Below, one piece after another: positions 17,055 to 26,177 of a stretch of 64,000 nucleotides of DNA (the first letter of the stretch is position 1; the number at the start of each line of letters is the position of its first letter). The position numbers and the translations under genes were made by a program. Below the pieces are notes generated by a model. It was not told the DNA's origin. It worked only from the letters and a program-made list of their open reading frames with translations, and ran no database searches. The stretch is from JABCZS01 sp041660525 (lineage in GTDB: Bacteria > Pseudomonadota > Gammaproteobacteria > JABCZS01). The stretch spans positions 70,178-134,177 of the forward strand of contig JBAZWD010000007.1 of NCBI GenBank assembly GCA_041660525.1, written 5' to 3'.

Positions 17055-18134
17055 ATGAAAAGTAAACACACCAGGCTCAACCCAGAACCACAACAAGCTG
17101 CAGATCATTCTACATGGGCTGATTATTTTGCGAGTTTTCCCACAGCTCTTTATAAGCACAAAGGAGTAGTGGGTGTTCTTGCGCTAGCAATTTTAGGTGC
17201 TGGTGTTGCACGATATTCACGCGGTTCAAACAGTTTTTCTGTTGTTCCAGAAAATCCATGTACTGCTAATTTTAATGTGATATCAGGTGATCTGAATAAC
17301 GCAAATTTAATTTTTCTAGGCGAGTTACATTCACGTCGAGAAGAATCTATAGAGTGCATTCGCTATCTTAAGCCAGATATATTAGCGGTCGAATCAGTGC
17401 CGTCAGGACAAATTATAGATTGCACCTTCAAAATTTCTGAAGAACTTCCAGGCACTACATGTATAGGCTGGGATTCGCCAGAAGTGGAAGAAGAAAATGT
17501 TGCAAATGGTGTTAGGGCTGGCGTAATATATTTCTTAAAAAAATTCTATGAAGCTTACCAGCAGCAGCACTTATCTCAAGAACAATTTGACACCAGCCTT
17601 GAAAAATTGCTTAATAAATTTCAAAAGGAAGTACAAGACTTAGAAAAAACTCATCAATTTAAAGAAATTAATGCAAAAAAATCATTTCATTTCACTAAAG
17701 AAGAATCAACTTATCAAGCATCTTCCGGTATGGTTTTAGAGTTAAATAAAATTCGCGCAAGGCGACAAAAAAAGCGCAGTGTAGATAACATTTTTTTAGA
17801 CTATCAAGATGAATTTAAGTCCAATTACTTCTCAGGTACTGCTACCTACAATCCGTTTGACAAAGATTGGACTGATAAAATGATCCAACGAAACACGAAA
17901 ATGATAGAAACCGTAGAACAATTCTCAAAACCAGATAAAAAAATGGTCATTCTATCAGGGTTAAGACATGTTAAAACACATCCAACGGTTGTTACACCTA
18001 GCGATGAGGCTGTGCATATGGTGCATAGAAATTTATTGACGCGGAATTATTATGCAGTACTTGCGATGAAAGATGAAACAAGATTTTACACAGAAAAAGA
18101 AAAGAATAATCCAGCTAAACCTTCAATGAAATAG
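17055..18134 (+). CDS. Membrane-anchored TIKI/TraB-like protein, function unknown
   Basis: I do not recognise a named family with certainty. Residues about 36-55 (VVGVLALAILGAGVARY) form one membrane segment after a short cytoplasmic tail, leaving a large outer domain. LIFLGELHSRREESIECI followed by LKPDILAVESVPSG resembles the first conserved block of the TIKI/TraB/ChaN superfamily (a GxxH motif, then a strand ending in E). Near the end, MIQRNTKMIETVEQF and KKMVILSGLRHVKTHP resemble its RNxxM and final GxxH blocks. Between them lies a helical, charged insert of about 120 residues. These families include metallo-hydrolases; catalysis is inference. It is a single gene flanked by gaps. Confidence 0.55.
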   Translation: MKSKHTRLNPEPQQAADHSTWADYFASFPTALYKHKGVVGVLALAILGAGVARYSRGSNSFSVVPENPCTANFNVISGDLNNANLIFLGELHSRREESIECIRYLKPDILAVESVPSGQIIDCTFKISEELPGTTCIGWDSPEVEEENVANGVRAGVIYFLKKFYEAYQQQHLSQEQFDTSLEKLLNKFQKEVQDLEKTHQFKEINAKKSFHFTKEESTYQASSGMVLELNKIRARRQKKRSVDNIFLDYQDEFKSNYFSGTATYNPFDKDWTDKMIQRNTKMIETVEQFSKPDKKMVILSGLRHVKTHPTVVTPSDEAVHMVHRNLLTRNYYAVLAMKDETRFYTEKEKNNPAKPSMK

Positions 18135-18225
18135 TTTTTGTCATCCATGTAACTTTGCGCTATTCTTAAGAAAATAAAACAAGAACATACTAGCCATATG
18201 CTAAGCTTTTATTATTTAGAGATTT

Positions 18226-19038
18226 ATGGATGGTACTATGAAGACAATATCTTTTGCCCAAAAAGTAGCGCAGGCGAGCAAGCGCAATCAATCACTCCTC
18301 TGTGTAGGCCTTGATCCTGATATCAGTAAATTCCCAGAAAATGTGCTGAGGGAAGAATACCCTATTTTTGCTTTTAATCGTGCGATTATTGAAGCGACTC
18401 ATGATTTAGTCTGCGCCTACAAACCGCAAATTGCTTTTTATGCAGCCATGCGTGCAGAAGATCAACTGGAAATGACCATCAATTTTATTCGTGAACATTA
18501 CTCGCATATTCCAGTCATTTTAGACGCAAAACGCGGCGATGTTGGCAGTACTGCCAAACAATATGCTATTGAAGCTTTTGATCGTTATCAAGCCGACGCT
18601 GTTACCGTTAATCCTTATTTAGGTTATGATTCTTTAGAACCGTTTTTAGAATATAAAAATAAGGGCGTGATCATTTTATGTCATACCTCGAATAAAGGTT
18701 CAAAAGATATTCAAGAATTGCATGTCAATGATATTTTTCTTTATGAAAAAATTGCAATGCTCTGTGCAACGCATTGGAATGAAAATAATAATATTGCTTT
18801 GGTTATCGGCGGCACTTACCCACAAGCGCTCAGCAAAATTCGCGCTATTATTGGCGACATGTTGTTATTAGTACCCGGTGTTGGCGCGCAAGGTGCATCG
18901 ATCGAAGATGTGGTTACACACGGCAAAACTGCGGATGGCGGTGGTTTAATTATTAGTGCTTCACGCAGTATTTTATATGCGCAAGATCCCCGCGCTGTCG
19001 CTACTCAACTACGTGATGAAATGAATCTATACCGATAA
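18226..19038 (+). CDS. pyrF: Orotidine 5'-phosphate decarboxylase (type 2)
   Basis: Last step of UMP synthesis: decarboxylation of OMP to UMP. The sequence LCVGLDPDISKFP at the start, LDAKRGDVGSTAKQYA with catalytic Lys near residue 102 and its Asp partners, VNPYLGYDSLEPFL and LVPGVGAQGA are those of the longer, type 2 enzymes. Length (270) fits. A second ATG at 18238 is also possible because MKTISFAQKV is a natural start and GGATGG precedes it; the choice changes only four residues. The fadE gene follows 10 bases later. Confidence 0.93.
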   Translation: MDGTMKTISFAQKVAQASKRNQSLLCVGLDPDISKFPENVLREEYPIFAFNRAIIEATHDLVCAYKPQIAFYAAMRAEDQLEMTINFIREHYSHIPVILDAKRGDVGSTAKQYAIEAFDRYQADAVTVNPYLGYDSLEPFLEYKNKGVIILCHTSNKGSKDIQELHVNDIFLYEKIAMLCATHWNENNNIALVIGGTYPQALSKIRAIIGDMLLLVPGVGAQGASIEDVVTHGKTADGGGLIISASRSILYAQDPRAVATQLRDEMNLYR

Positions 19039-19048
19039 GGACAAAGTC

Positions 19049-21412
19049 ATGAGTGTATTTATTTTTATACTTGCCGTTTTATTATTACTTTATAATCGTG
19101 CAAGCTTAAAAGTATTCACGTTGTCGGTATTTGTTTTATTATGCTTTCATTCACTTACTTGTGCACTTATTTTTCTCGCTATCGCATTACCTTTTAATAT
19201 CACTCAAATTCGGGCGCAAATTTTCTCACGATTTATTTTAACCATTTTTAAAAAGCAAATGCCGCATATTTCTGAAACTGAAAAAGCAGCCATAGAAGCG
19301 GGTGATATTTGGTGGGAAGCGGCGCTATTTACTGGTATGCCAGATTTTACGCAACTACAAGCTTATCCTAAGCCTACTTTATCTGCCGAAGAACAAGCTT
19401 TTATTGATCATCAAGTGCGCGAGCTTTGCGATATGATTGATGATTGGCAAATCACCAGCACCGGTAAAATTCCAGACGATGTTTGGGATTTTATGAAAAA
19501 AAATGGATTTTTTTCCCTCATCATTCCAAAAACTTACGGCGGCAAAGCATTTAGCGCACTGGCGCATTCAGAAATTTTAGCTGTAATTGCCAGTCGCAGT
19601 TTATCCATGGCAGCTACTGTTTCTGTGCCTAATTCGTTAGGCCCGGGTGAATTATTATTACATTACGGAACGCCTGAGCAAAAAGATTATTATTTACCGC
19701 GTTTAGCAAAAGGTTTAGAAGTGCCCTGTTTTGCATTAACAGGCCCTGAAGCAGGATCTGATGCGGGCAGCATTCCGGATACCGGCATTGTGTGTCGCGG
19801 TGAATTTGAAGGCAAACAAATAATTGGTTTAAAACTCAATTGGGATAAACGTTACATTACGCTTGCACCGGTTGCTACATTATTAGGATTAGCGTTTAAA
19901 TTATATGATCCCGATAAATTATTAAGCGATCAAGTTAATCGCGGCATTACCTGCGCGCTCATTCCAGTGAATATGCCAGGTATAACCATTGGTCATCGCC
20001 ATATGCCTTTAAATATGGCATTTCCAAATGGTCCCACGCAAGGTCATGATGTATTTGTTCCACTGGATTTTATTATTGGTGGTGAAAAAATGATAGGCCA
20101 AGGTTGGCGGATGTTGGTCGAATGTTTATCTGCAGGTCGTGCTTTATCTTTACCTTCTTTAGCATTAGGTGGCGCAAGGGCTGGAACATTTGCAACGTTT
20201 GCTTATGCACATATTCGCCAGCAATTTGGTGAGCCTATTGGTTATTTTGAAGGCGTTGAAGAAGCATTAGTACGCATGGCCGGATTTACTTATATTATTG
20301 AATCAGCCCGTTTATTTACCGCAGGCGCTGTAGATTTAGGCTTAAATCCTAGCGTACCTTCTGCCATAGTAAAATACCATGCCACAGAGTTGAGCCGAAA
20401 AGTTTCGCTCGATGCCATGGATATTCATGGCGGTAAAGGCATTTGTTTAGGACCACATAATTATTTAGGCCGTTTTTATCAAGGTGTTCCGGTTGCCATT
20501 ACAGTAGAAGGCGCAAATATTTTAACGCGCACGTTAATGATTTTTGGTCAAGGCGCTATACGCGCGCATCCTTATTTATTAACAGAATTAAGAGCAGCCG
20601 AACAACATGATTTAAAAGATTTTGATAAAGCTATTTTTGCACATGCAGGATTTATATTAAGTAATATTGTACGTACATTTTGTTTAACGCTAACGTGTGG
20701 TTATGCGAATCTGTCTGCGCCCCGCACAGAAGCTCGCCGCTATTATCAACAAATAACCCGTTTATCTAGCGCATTTGCACTCAGCGCAGATTTATCTTTA
20801 ATTTTATTAGGTGGACGTTTAAAACGTTTAGAAAAATTATCGGGCCGTCTTGCCGATGTACTTAGCATGTTATATTTAACTTCAGCGGTATTAAAACGTT
20901 ATCACGACGAACACACGCCGGATGAAAAATTATTACTGGATTGGAGTTGTAAATATTTACTCAATCAACTCGAAATACAATTGTCAGCATTTTGGAAAAA
21001 TTATCCTAATCGTCTGTTTGGTTTTTTAATGCGCAAATTTATATTTCCATTCGGTATTTGCATGAATCCTCCCAGTGATCAACAAGGTCACTTGATCGCT
21101 AAAAATTTATTAAATCCTGGCTCTTTACATGATTTATTTAAAAAAGGTTTATTCTTACAACCTTCTCCTGGAAATCTATTAGCTGATCTTGAAACCACCT
21201 TATTAAAATGCGTTCAAGCAGAAGAACTCGAAAAGCGCATTAAGCATGCTTTAAAAGCGGGTGAAATTCATAAAATTAAATTAGATGATGATCTACAACA
21301 AGCAAAAGATGCAGGCATTATTACCGACGCTGAATTTTTGCAAGTTAGGCAAGCGCGTGCTGCAAGACGCAGCATTATTGCGGTGGATGATTTTATGCCC
21401 AATATACCGTAA
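19049..21412 (+). CDS. fadE: Acyl-CoA dehydrogenase FadE
   Basis: Long FadE-type acyl-CoA dehydrogenase (787 residues; the E. coli enzyme is 814) for the first step of fatty-acid beta-oxidation, using FAD. The N-terminus has hydrophobic stretches (VFIFILAVLLLLY and beyond) that anchor it to the inner membrane. The flavin domain shows FALTGPEAGSDAGSIPDTG, then KLNWDKRYITLAPVA; the C-terminal part has AMDIHGGKGICLGP and VEGANILTRTLMIFGQGAIR, as in FadE. An AAGGACA site precedes the ATG. It sits 10 bases after pyrF, with no functional link apparent. Confidence 0.93.
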   Translation: MSVFIFILAVLLLLYNRASLKVFTLSVFVLLCFHSLTCALIFLAIALPFNITQIRAQIFSRFILTIFKKQMPHISETEKAAIEAGDIWWEAALFTGMPDFTQLQAYPKPTLSAEEQAFIDHQVRELCDMIDDWQITSTGKIPDDVWDFMKKNGFFSLIIPKTYGGKAFSALAHSEILAVIASRSLSMAATVSVPNSLGPGELLLHYGTPEQKDYYLPRLAKGLEVPCFALTGPEAGSDAGSIPDTGIVCRGEFEGKQIIGLKLNWDKRYITLAPVATLLGLAFKLYDPDKLLSDQVNRGITCALIPVNMPGITIGHRHMPLNMAFPNGPTQGHDVFVPLDFIIGGEKMIGQGWRMLVECLSAGRALSLPSLALGGARAGTFATFAYAHIRQQFGEPIGYFEGVEEALVRMAGFTYIIESARLFTAGAVDLGLNPSVPSAIVKYHATELSRKVSLDAMDIHGGKGICLGPHNYLGRFYQGVPVAITVEGANILTRTLMIFGQGAIRAHPYLLTELRAAEQHDLKDFDKAIFAHAGFILSNIVRTFCLTLTCGYANLSAPRTEARRYYQQITRLSSAFALSADLSLILLGGRLKRLEKLSGRLADVLSMLYLTSAVLKRYHDEHTPDEKLLLDWSCKYLLNQLEIQLSAFWKNYPNRLFGFLMRKFIFPFGICMNPPSDQQGHLIAKNLLNPGSLHDLFKKGLFLQPSPGNLLADLETTLLKCVQAEELEKRIKHALKAGEIHKIKLDDDLQQAKDAGIITDAEFLQVRQARAARRSIIAVDDFMPNIP

Positions 21413-21422
21413 AAAATACGAG

Positions 21423-21452
21423 TTGATAAAATCTCAAATTTTATGTTATACC
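21423..21452 (+). promoter_or_regulatory. Sigma70-type promoter before the PAS-LuxR gene
   Basis: TTGATA (21423-21428) and TATACC (21447-21452) are separated by 18 bases. The start codon lies 28 bases beyond the -10 box, with an ACGAGG ribosome site between. It sits in the 68-base gap after fadE. Confidence 0.5.
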
Positions 21453-21480
21453 TAAATTATTAGATTCTACGAGGTCTATT

Positions 21481-22131
21481 ATGCTCGCACTCAATCATTA
21501 TGATCACTTAACTCTCGCAAATATAGAAAATTTTTCTGAAAAATCAGAAGGTTATGTTATTTGGAAAGATAGAAATTACCGTTACCTAGGCGCCAACTCG
21601 CACGCAGGTGAGTTTACCCGTTTGCCTCTGAATGATTTCATTGGCTTAACCGATCAAGAGATGAATTGGTTACCTGGAGGTCACTGCGCTACGTATTTTA
21701 ATGCAATAGACGATCAGGTCATCAAAGGGCAACGCGTAATGACCAATGAAAGAGAAATGACTATAAAATCTAATCCGCAAGGAGAAATCATAACGCGCAT
21801 TGTAGTTGCCAGCAAACGGCCCATAGTTCATAACGGTTTTTGTTTAGGCGTTGTTATTCAAGCTATTGATATTACGCAAACACTCTTCCCAACTTTGTCT
21901 TCTCCCAAAAGTATTTCAAACGAAAAAAACTTATTTGCACCTAGGGAACTTGACTGTATAGAACTGTTATTATTTGGCTATTCCTATAAATGTATTGCAA
22001 ATAAACTCGGATTATCGACCCGGACGGTCGAATATTACATCGAAAATATAAAACGGAAATTAAACTGCACAAACAAGCAAATGCTGATTGATAGGCTTTT
22101 GCAATTAGGCTATACCCCTAATTATCATTAA
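21481..22131 (+). CDS. PAS-LuxR family transcriptional regulator
   Basis: A 216-residue regulator with an N-terminal PAS-like sensor (about residues 15-130; GYVIWKDRNYRYLGANSHAG, VVIQAIDITQ) and a C-terminal LuxR helix-turn-helix (about 155-215; LGLSTRTVEYYIENIKRKL). There is no acyl-homoserine-lactone-binding domain and no receiver domain. The PAS part resembles the PAS modules of the two histidine kinases at 37-43 kb. It lies directly upstream of the bufferin operon, 121 bases before bufA, which makes it a candidate regulator of that operon; this is inferred from position only. Confidence 0.88.
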   Translation: MLALNHYDHLTLANIENFSEKSEGYVIWKDRNYRYLGANSHAGEFTRLPLNDFIGLTDQEMNWLPGGHCATYFNAIDDQVIKGQRVMTNEREMTIKSNPQGEIITRIVVASKRPIVHNGFCLGVVIQAIDITQTLFPTLSSPKSISNEKNLFAPRELDCIELLLFGYSYKCIANKLGLSTRTVEYYIENIKRKLNCTNKQMLIDRLLQLGYTPNYH

Positions 22132-22252
22132 AGACCTAAGTCCTATAAGTCTTGATTTTGGACCCTCTTAAGCTAATCTTAATAATGGATATCTCAACTT
22201 CATCCTTAGCTATCCATTAGTCTAACTTTAAACCTATTCGGAGAAAATAATC

Positions 22253-22546
22253 ATGTTAAATAAGAAATTTTTAGCCACTGCTGCTGCCTTTGCTTTGACT
22301 GCTGCTGCTTCAGCTTCTGTTTTTGCAAACACAGCTCAGGTAAAATGTATGGGTGTTAACAGCTGTAAAGGTACTGGTTCTTGCAAAACAACTCAAAATG
22401 CTTGCAAAGGCCAAAATGCTTGTAAAGGTCAAGGTGTTATGATGAAATCTCCAGCTGATTGCGCAGCTGCTGGTGGTACTGTTGCTGTAGATCCTAACGC
22501 AATGATGAACTCAACAACAACTAGCACAACAACAACAACGCATTAA
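22253..22546 (+). CDS. bufA: BufA2-type bufferin precursor peptide
   Basis: A 97-residue secreted, cysteine-rich peptide that looks like a bufferin (RiPP metallophore) precursor of the BufA2 kind. Residues 1-25 are a signal peptide ending VFA. The core holds six Cys: VKCMGVNSCKGTGSC, then QNACKGQNACKGQG, then PADC. In studied bufferins MNIO enzymes convert core cysteines to 5-thiooxazoles and the product binds copper. The tail is an unusual Thr/Ser run (STTTSTTTTTH). A CGGAGAAAA ribosome site precedes the ATG. bufB and bufC homologues follow, separated by a terminator-like hairpin. Confidence 0.88.
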   Translation: MLNKKFLATAAAFALTAAASASVFANTAQVKCMGVNSCKGTGSCKTTQNACKGQNACKGQGVMMKSPADCAAAGGTVAVDPNAMMNSTTTSTTTTTH

Positions 22547-22563
22547 TATTTAGTAAAACCCAC

Positions 22564-22596
22564 AAAGTGCGTTTAATAATTTAAACGCACTTTTTT
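22564..22596 (+). terminator. Intrinsic terminator/attenuator between bufA and bufB
   Basis: A 13-bp perfect stem, AAAGTGCGTTTAA (22564-22576) with TTAAACGCACTTT (22581-22593), closes a 4-base loop and is followed by further Ts. Placed 17 bases after the bufA stop and before bufB, it would make bufA mRNA more abundant than the full transcript. Confidence 0.8.
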
Positions 22597-22609
22597 AATT
22601 GAAGTAACC

Positions 22610-23452
22610 ATGTCAAATCACAAAGAATTTTTAGGTTTCGGTTTAGGCCTAAGGCCCGATCATTACAATGCTATTCTTGCTGAACAACCTGCTGTTGATT
22701 GGTTTGAAATTTTAACTGAAAATTACTTAATACCCGGCGGAAAACCGCTCGACTTTCTCGATAAAATCCGCACAAATTATCCCATGGTCATGCACGGTGT
22801 TTCGATGTCATTAGGCAGTACCGATCCGATTGATTTAGATTATCTACGCGAATTAAAAGCATTAATTAAACGCGTTGAACCCAAGTGGATTTCTGATCAT
22901 TTATGCTGGACAGGCATACATAATAAAAACATGCACGACTTGCTGCCACTACCTTATACGCAGGAAGCTATCGATCATATTGTTAATAAAATATCACAAG
23001 TGCAAGAATTTTTAGGTCAGCGTATTTTAATTGAAAATCTTTCCAGCTATATTACCTATCAACAATCGCTTCTGCCCGAATGGGAATTTTTAGCACAAAT
23101 AGCAAAGCAAGCAGATTGTTTAATTTTACTCGATGTAAACAATGTTTATGTCAGTGCAAATAACCACGAATTCTCGCCCATGGATTATATTAATGCAATG
23201 CCCGTTGATCGCGTTATGCAAATTCATTTAGCCGGACATTCCTATGAAGACGGTTGTATTATTGATACACACGATCACCCTATTATTGATCCAGTCTGGG
23301 ATTTATATGAAAAAACATTAAAGCGTTTAGGTCCTGTTTCCACCATGATCGAACGCGATGATCATATTCCACCGCTATCAGAATTATTAACCGAGCTTAA
23401 TCACGCACGCGAAATCGCCAAAAAAGTATTAAATCATCATGAATACGCTTAA
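22610..23452 (+). CDS. bufB: DUF692 multinuclear non-heme iron oxidase (BufB)
   Basis: Member of the MNIO (DUF692) family of TIM-barrel iron enzymes that modify peptide cysteines; in bufferin operons it installs thiooxazoles. The 280-residue protein has FLGFGLGLRPDHYNAIL, VDWFEILTENYLIPGG, VMHGVSMSLGSTDPID, the conserved SDHLCWTG, LIENLSSYIT, LLDVNNVYVSA and IHLAGHSYEDG, supplying the His, Asp and Glu ligands typical of the family. Its 3' end overlaps bufC by 14 bases. The substrate is very probably the bufA product. Confidence 0.93.
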   Translation: MSNHKEFLGFGLGLRPDHYNAILAEQPAVDWFEILTENYLIPGGKPLDFLDKIRTNYPMVMHGVSMSLGSTDPIDLDYLRELKALIKRVEPKWISDHLCWTGIHNKNMHDLLPLPYTQEAIDHIVNKISQVQEFLGQRILIENLSSYITYQQSLLPEWEFLAQIAKQADCLILLDVNNVYVSANNHEFSPMDYINAMPVDRVMQIHLAGHSYEDGCIIDTHDHPIIDPVWDLYEKTLKRLGPVSTMIERDDHIPPLSELLTELNHAREIAKKVLNHHEYA

Positions 23453-24197
23453 TCAATTACAAGATGAATTCCAAAATTATTTACTCGATAAAAACGATAC
23501 AACTATTTATACCCATATTATCAGCACCGAAAAAATGCCTGCGGCCAAGCGTTTACATATTTATGCAAATGCATATTACGCACGTCTAGTCGAAGCACTT
23601 GGATCCACTTATCCGGCTTTATTAAATTATTTAGGGTTCGATGATTTTTATCAATTAGGCTGTGAATATGCAAAAGCACATCCTTCCACGTATCGCTCTA
23701 TCCGCTGGTTTGGCGATCAATTCGCAAACTATTTACCCGATCATCTTGCTGAAATAGCAAAAATAGAATGGACGATGTACTCCGTGTTTGATTCAAAAAA
23801 TGAAGCATCACTACAATTAGAAGAACTTGCAAAAATCCCCCCAGAATCTTGGAGCGACATGAAATTACAACCTCACGCCAGCGTCAGACGTTTAGATCTC
23901 AATTGGAATTCAATTCAAATATGGCAAGATCTAATAGAGGAAAAACAACCGAATGCAACCATTAAAAATGCATACACTGTTCCATGGATCTTTTGGCGCA
24001 AAGATTTAGACAATCAATATTGTTCACTTGAAACAGAAGACGCTTATGCATTTGATGCATTAATAAAGGGCGAAGATTTCGGCACTATCTGCGAAAAATT
24101 ATTAAAATTTCATCACGAAGATCAAGTCGGCCTTCGCGCCGCATCTTTATTAAAAGGTTGGACGCAAGCAGGATTGATTGGTAAAGTTTCTTATTAA
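23439..24197 (+). CDS. bufC: DUF2063 partner protein (BufC)
   Basis: Partner protein of MNIO enzymes (DUF2063, putative DNA-binding family by older naming), thought to recognise and present the precursor peptide. The N-terminus LNQLQDEFQNYLLDKND, then RLHIYANAYYARLVEALGSTYPALLNYLG, is the family hallmark. HPSTYRSIRWFGDQFANYL follows, and the C-terminal half is the peptide-binding-type domain (PWIFWRKDLDNQYCSLE). Length 252 fits. It overlaps bufB by 14 bases and meets the convergent DASS transporter with a 4-base overlap. Confidence 0.9.
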   Translation: MNTLNQLQDEFQNYLLDKNDTTIYTHIISTEKMPAAKRLHIYANAYYARLVEALGSTYPALLNYLGFDDFYQLGCEYAKAHPSTYRSIRWFGDQFANYLPDHLAEIAKIEWTMYSVFDSKNEASLQLEELAKIPPESWSDMKLQPHASVRRLDLNWNSIQIWQDLIEEKQPNATIKNAYTVPWIFWRKDLDNQYCSLETEDAYAFDALIKGEDFGTICEKLLKFHHEDQVGLRAASLLKGWTQAGLIGKVSY

Positions 24198-25531
24198 AGT
24201 ATCATCAAGTAAACAAATATAAATACTATCGCTAACAAATTAAGTAGCCAACCCGTAGATATCATTTCTTTTAGTTTAATTTTTCCCGTACCATAAACAA
24301 TAGCGTTAGGCGGTGTAGAAATTGGAAACATAAACGCCATACTAACAGTCAAGCCCACTAATGGCGCCAATAAAATAGGTGGGAAATGAATACTTTGAGC
24401 ACTGATTACTAAAATCGGCATACACAAAGCAGCTGCTGCAGCATTGCTCATCATTTCCGTTAAAAAGATAATAAAAATAATACTGACTAAAACAAAAATT
24501 AAAATATCACCATCCACAGCTCGATCAATCACATTAAAAGCCAACCACTGCCCTGCTCCACTACTTTGTAATAAAGCACTTAAACACATACCACCGCCGC
24601 TTAATAATAAAATGCCCCATTGTGTGTGTTTTTCAATATCCTGCCATTCTAATAAATTAACTAAAACTAAAATTGCGCCCGTCACCATAATAATCCACGT
24701 ATCCATACTATCTATTTGAAAGCTATCGGCCAAATAACCTGAAATCATCCATGAAATACATGTGAGTGCAAAAATAAATAACACTGCATGCTGTTTAAGA
24801 CTCAGTTTTGGAACAACGATATTGACATCAATTAAATGATTTAGACTAGGCTTTAATTTCCAGGCCATTACCCATAACATTAATGGAAAAAATACCGCGC
24901 AAGCCGGTCCTAGTAAAGCAAGCCAATGAAAAAAATCAATATCTAATTGTCCACCAATAATAATATTGGCAGGCGTGCCAATTAAAGTAACCATGCCGCC
25001 TAGAGAAGAAGAATACGCTAAACCCAATAACGCATAAGTTTGCGTATTTTTATGGTGGTTTTGCGGCAACCGATTAATAATACTAAATAATATAGGCAAC
25101 ATCATCAGCGTAGCCGAAGCATTGCTCATCCACATGGATAAAAATGCTGTTACTAAAAACATGCCAACTAATATTTTCCCTGTATGCTGACCACAATGTT
25201 GCAAAATCACCGCAGCAAACCAATGATCCAGTTCATGCTTTTGCAAAACAGCTGATAAAATAAAACCACCAAAAATTAAAAATACCACAGGACTTGCAAA
25301 ATGCGCCAGACTTCCTGTTAAGGTTTCCAAATGAAATAATGCCGCCAATATCGGAATCAACAACGCCGTAATAGCCACAGGCAAAGCCTCACTATTCCAC
25401 AGGCCCGCAATCACAATTAAAATACACAAACCCGCTTTAGGCGCAGCCGCAATCGGTGCAAAAGGATAAACAAGACCAAAGGCAATTATGCTTAGAATGG
25501 TAATAATTAAAAGGCGGTGTGAAATTTTCAT
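24194..25531 (-). CDS. DASS (SLC13) family anion transporter
   Basis: Inner-membrane sodium-coupled transporter of the divalent anion:Na+ symporter family (445 residues, about 11 membrane segments). Two SNA-type signature regions are visible: MSNASATLMMLPILF with the helix after it, and MMSNAAAAALCMPIL; each is followed by a T/P-rich loop (IGTPANIIIGG and ISTPPNAIVYGTGKI) that binds sodium and carboxylate. Substrates of relatives are dicarboxylates, citrate or sulfate; the sequence does not decide which. It is a single gene, convergent with bufC. Confidence 0.9.
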   Translation of the reverse strand: MKISHRLLIITILSIIAFGLVYPFAPIAAAPKAGLCILIVIAGLWNSEALPVAITALLIPILAALFHLETLTGSLAHFASPVVFLIFGGFILSAVLQKHELDHWFAAVILQHCGQHTGKILVGMFLVTAFLSMWMSNASATLMMLPILFSIINRLPQNHHKNTQTYALLGLAYSSSLGGMVTLIGTPANIIIGGQLDIDFFHWLALLGPACAVFFPLMLWVMAWKLKPSLNHLIDVNIVVPKLSLKQHAVLFIFALTCISWMISGYLADSFQIDSMDTWIIMVTGAILVLVNLLEWQDIEKHTQWGILLLSGGGMCLSALLQSSGAGQWLAFNVIDRAVDGDILIFVLVSIIFIIFLTEMMSNAAAAALCMPILVISAQSIHFPPILLAPLVGLTVSMAFMFPISTPPNAIVYGTGKIKLKEMISTGWLLNLLAIVFIFVYLMIL

Positions 25532-25550
25532 AAATAGAATCTTACTGTAC

Positions 25551-25937
25551 TCAAGGACTCTGAGTATTTTTCAAGACTAAAAACTTTTTATCAAACGTAT
25601 ATAAAGGCAAAGTTTGTTCTTCTTCACTCACTGCATAAATCAAGCAATCAGAAAAATCCATAGTATGCTTTTCAAATATATGCAGCGCTTTAGCAAATAC
25701 TTCTTCATGCTGTAAAATATAGGCTGCATTATGGTAAAGTTCATTTAGTATAAACATAACCTGTGGCTTTTTAAGGCCATACGCACGCACCAATACCCAA
25801 ATAAGTTCTACCTGAACTATTTGTGGGATATATACCTGCTTAGCTTTTTGTGCAAGTTTACGCGCTGCACGCATTTGTGTTGCTTCTTGATCGTCTATTA
25901 AAATGCGTACTAAAACATTGGTATCAAGTGTAATCAT
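25551..25937 (-). CDS. VapC-type PIN-domain toxin
   Basis: PIN-domain ribonuclease of 128 residues. Acidic active-site residues are visible at Asp5 (MITLDTNVLVRIL), a Glu in IVQVELIWVL, an Asp in MDFSDCLIYA and an Asp in YTFDKKFL. It overlaps the AbrB-type antitoxin gene upstream by 14 bases, the typical antitoxin-first order. VapC toxins cleave tRNA or rRNA; the target here cannot be read from sequence. Confidence 0.87.
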   Translation of the reverse strand: MITLDTNVLVRILIDDQEATQMRAARKLAQKAKQVYIPQIVQVELIWVLVRAYGLKKPQVMFILNELYHNAAYILQHEEVFAKALHIFEKHTMDFSDCLIYAVSEEEQTLPLYTFDKKFLVLKNTQSP

Positions 25938-26163
25938 CTAAAGGACCTTGACTGATGGCTTGTTCAATATCAGCTAAAGTAACTTTTTTATTCACGCTTA
26001 GCAAGCCAAAAGAACTATTAATATCTTCTTGTTGTTTAGCTAAAACAATTTCATTGTTATGCGCATAAAAGGCTACTTTATCACCAGGTTGCAACTCAAG
26101 CTGCTCCCGCAATGCTGCGGGTATGGTAATTTGGCCTTTTTGGGTTACTGTTGAAGTGAGCAT
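25924..26163 (-). CDS. AbrB/SpoVT-type antitoxin
   Basis: Antitoxin of 79 residues with an N-terminal AbrB/SpoVT swapped-hairpin DNA-binding domain (TSTVTQKGQITIPAALREQL, then LQPGDKVAFYA). The C-terminal 35 residues (VTLADIEQAISQG) are the toxin-neutralising tail. It overlaps the VapC-type toxin by 14 bases. The upstream region (26178-26227) has a promoter overlapped by short inverted repeats, as expected for autorepression. Confidence 0.88.
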   Translation of the reverse strand: MLTSTVTQKGQITIPAALREQLELQPGDKVAFYAHNNEIVLAKQQEDINSSFGLLSVNKKVTLADIEQAISQGPLDDYT

Positions 26164-26177
26164 TACTTTATGTCCTG

